Shown here: one piece after another, positions 6,938-8,330 of the stretch
Position numbering within the stretch: position 1 is the first letter of the stretch
Layout of the letters: every line of letters begins with the position of its first letter
Source: Ignavibacteria bacterium
GTDB taxonomy: Bacteria > Bacteroidota > Ignavibacteria > Kapaibacteriales > UBA4661
Length of the DNA stretch: 8,330 nt
Reading direction: 5' to 3'
Assembly: GCA_013298375.1 (NCBI GenBank)
Contig: JAAFHM010000199.1
Location: 1 to 8,330, forward strand
The notes under the pieces: generated by a model
Database searches by the model: none
Told to the model about the DNA's origin: nothing
Seen by the model: only the letters and a program-made list of their open reading frames with translations
Translations under genes and position numbers: made by a program

Positions 6938-8330
6938 TTACTGTGCTCGCCTGAGCATTTTCTGTGCCAGCGCATTGGCGGGATTGATGCGCAGTGCCTC
7001 TTGAACAGCCTGAAGAGCCTCTTGTGTCTTCTCTTGGCGGGATTTGACAAGAGCAATATTCAGCCACGCAATATCGGCAGCCGCGCCAAACTGCGTTGCG
7101 GACTGGTATGCCGCCAGTGCTGTTTCCAAGCGGTTCGCACGGAGTTCGGCGTTGCCGCGCTCAATCGCCTCTTGCGCAGAGCAGAGCGCCAAACGCTGAT
7201 TCACAATATTGTCGTAAGGATTCAGCGCCACTGCCTTCTGCAAGTAAGGAAGCGCCTCTGCGTAGCGCTGACGACGGGCATAGACCGAACCAATATTCGC
7301 TAATGCCAATGATGGCTCACGATTGTAGGACAATGCCTCGCGGTAATGCGCCAGTGCCGAATCGAACAAGACCGAATCGCCTCCCGTTGTGGCGCGGCGG
7401 AGGGCTATGTGTCCGCGAAACATCGCCCAATAATGTTTGTACTCACGGTTCTCCGGCTCATGCTCTAATGCCTCCAAATAATATTGCCGTGCGGAATCGC
7501 CAAGCGGCGTGTCTTCTTGCGGGGCGTAGCGCTCGAAGTAGAGCGCAAGCGTGTAATAGCCACGTCCGTAGGCAGGAGCAAGCGTTGTGAGCGCAGAGGC
7601 GCTTGTATAGACATCCCGCAAATAGGCACGGCGGCGCGTGGAATCGGTCTCGTCCTTCGCCCGCAGCAGCGATTCCAGCGTGAACGAGGCTTGCGCCTTG
7701 ATACTGCGCGGGGTGTCGTTCACGGCAGCACGAACAATATCGTAGGAACTGCGCCAATCGGGAATACGCTCCAGTGTCCGCCCCACGTAAGCAAGCGCGT
7801 TAGCGCCCATAAACACGATAAATGCTTTTTCCCAAAATTCTGCTGAATATTTCAACGCCCCAAAATTCTCGCGGAGAAACGCCACAAACCAGAAAAAGCC
7901 TGCCGTTACCGCCAGCGAAAAACCCACCGAGGGCAGAAACATAAAGCGGTCTGCCATTGCCGAACCGGAATATACAACGAGATTTGATGCGATAGACATC
8001 GTGGCGGTCATCCAAAGCAAGCCGAGTGCAGGGAGGTTGTCGGTGGGTGCATCGGAGCGGATGTACCACACGCCATGCGCCACCAGCGCAATGATAAGCA
8101 CAAGCACCAATGCGGGTTGCCAGCCCCAGCCTATCGGCTCAATAACACGATAGCCGTAATCGAAGGACATCGTGCTTGGAGAGAGAAGTTTGAGCAAATA
8201 TGCGCCCACCACGGTCAGTTTGGTCGGCAAAAGCTGTCCCTGTGCGGCATTGGCGTAAGGATTGTTCATAAGCGACGTAAAATTCACATCATCAGCGCTC
8301 CAATCGGCAATACGCAAACTCAGAAGCAGC
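6938..8330 (-). CDS. TMTC/DUF1736-like membrane protein with C-terminal TPRs, probable GT-C glycosyltransferase (C-terminal part)
   Basis: The frame is open from the right edge to TAA 6940-6938, giving 463 visible residues; the TTG at 8317 is internal. The visible N-terminus has the DUF1736-type pattern of TMTC proteins: NPYAN at 8263-8249, then a helix ending before FDYGYRVI at 8164-8141 (compare the LSxDYS motif), and MADRFMFLPSVG at 7957-7922 (compare MAERFLYLPSxG). Several membrane helices fall between ~8215 and 7775. The rest, from ~7700 to 6941, is soluble and made of TPR units such as PSLALANIGSVYARRQRYAE and ALPYLQKAVALNPYD. Animal TMTC proteins are ER O-mannosyltransferases using dolichol-phosphate mannose; by analogy this would be a membrane glycosyltransferase using a polyprenyl-phosphate sugar. 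The expected catalytic acidic residues in the first loop lie outside the window, so activity cannot be judged. It is separated from recN by 452 bases, and no functional link is evident. Confidence 0.8.
   Translation of the reverse strand, partial: LLLSLRIADWSADDVNFTSLMNNPYANAAQGQLLPTKLTVVGAYLLKLLSPSTMSFDYGYRVIEPIGWGWQPALVLVLIIALVAHGVWYIRSDAPTDNLPALGLLWMTATMSIASNLVVYSGSAMADRFMFLPSVGFSLAVTAGFFWFVAFLRENFGALKYSAEFWEKAFIVFMGANALAYVGRTLERIPDWRSSYDIVRAAVNDTPRSIKAQASFTLESLLRAKDETDSTRRRAYLRDVYTSASALTTLAPAYGRGYYTLALYFERYAPQEDTPLGDSARQYYLEALEHEPENREYKHYWAMFRGHIALRRATTGGDSVLFDSALAHYREALSYNREPSLALANIGSVYARRQRYAEALPYLQKAVALNPYDNIVNQRLALCSAQEAIERGNAELRANRLETALAAYQSATQFGAAADIAWLNIALVKSRQEKTQEALQAVQEALRINPANALAQKMLRRAQ

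Noticed and set aside
7096..7590. Plus-strand frame of 164 codons opposite the TPR region of the TMTC-like gene
   Set aside because: Antisense to well-formed TPR units; composition is unlike a folded protein.
1..8330. CRISPR array, tRNA, rRNA, phage or insertion-sequence genes
   Set aside because: No regularly spaced repeats, no RNA-gene-like folds and no transposase or integrase motifs were seen on either strand.

Overview
The window looks like chromosome from a member of the Bacteroidota/Chlorobiota lineage. This placement is an inference. It rests on TPR- and 7TMR-DISM-type sensor kinases with an AAHDLKNPL histidine box, signal peptides that all place Gln right after the predicted cleavage site (the Bacteroidetes 'Q-rule'), and start codons without a clear Shine-Dalgarno sequence. 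All supported genes lie on the minus strand, so the biological order runs from high to low coordinates.

Layout from right to left: (1) 8330-6938 is the C-terminal part of a TMTC/DUF1736-like polytopic membrane protein with C-terminal TPRs, probably a GT-C-type glycosyltransferase; its start lies beyond the right edge. (2) 6937-6486 is a 452-base intergenic region holding a near-perfect 36-base inverted repeat (6640-6675 and 6792-6827) with a third, degenerate copy between the arms. (3) 6485-4773 is recN, the SMC-like DNA repair ATPase. (4) 4733-2691 is a complete TPR sensor histidine kinase. (5) 2694-409 is a 7TMR-DISM sensor histidine kinase that overlaps the previous gene by ATGA and is cut by one in-frame TAA at 1467-1465. 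The receptor half (2694-1465) and the kinase half (409-1464) are therefore separate ORFs in the same frame. (6) 253-1 is the N-terminus of a second TPR-type exported protein, cut by the left edge and resembling the N-terminus of gene 4.

Genes 4 and 5, and probably 6, form a sensor locus in which similar kinase modules are joined to different extracytoplasmic sensing domains (TPR or 7TMR-DISM). No response regulator, receiver domain or DNA-binding output is visible, so the partners must be encoded elsewhere. The most notable point is the nonsense codon. It falls where 7TMR-DISM proteins usually carry a conserved Glu in the last membrane helix, so a single GAA/GAG-type to TAA change would explain it. 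The second notable point is the repeat element upstream of recN.
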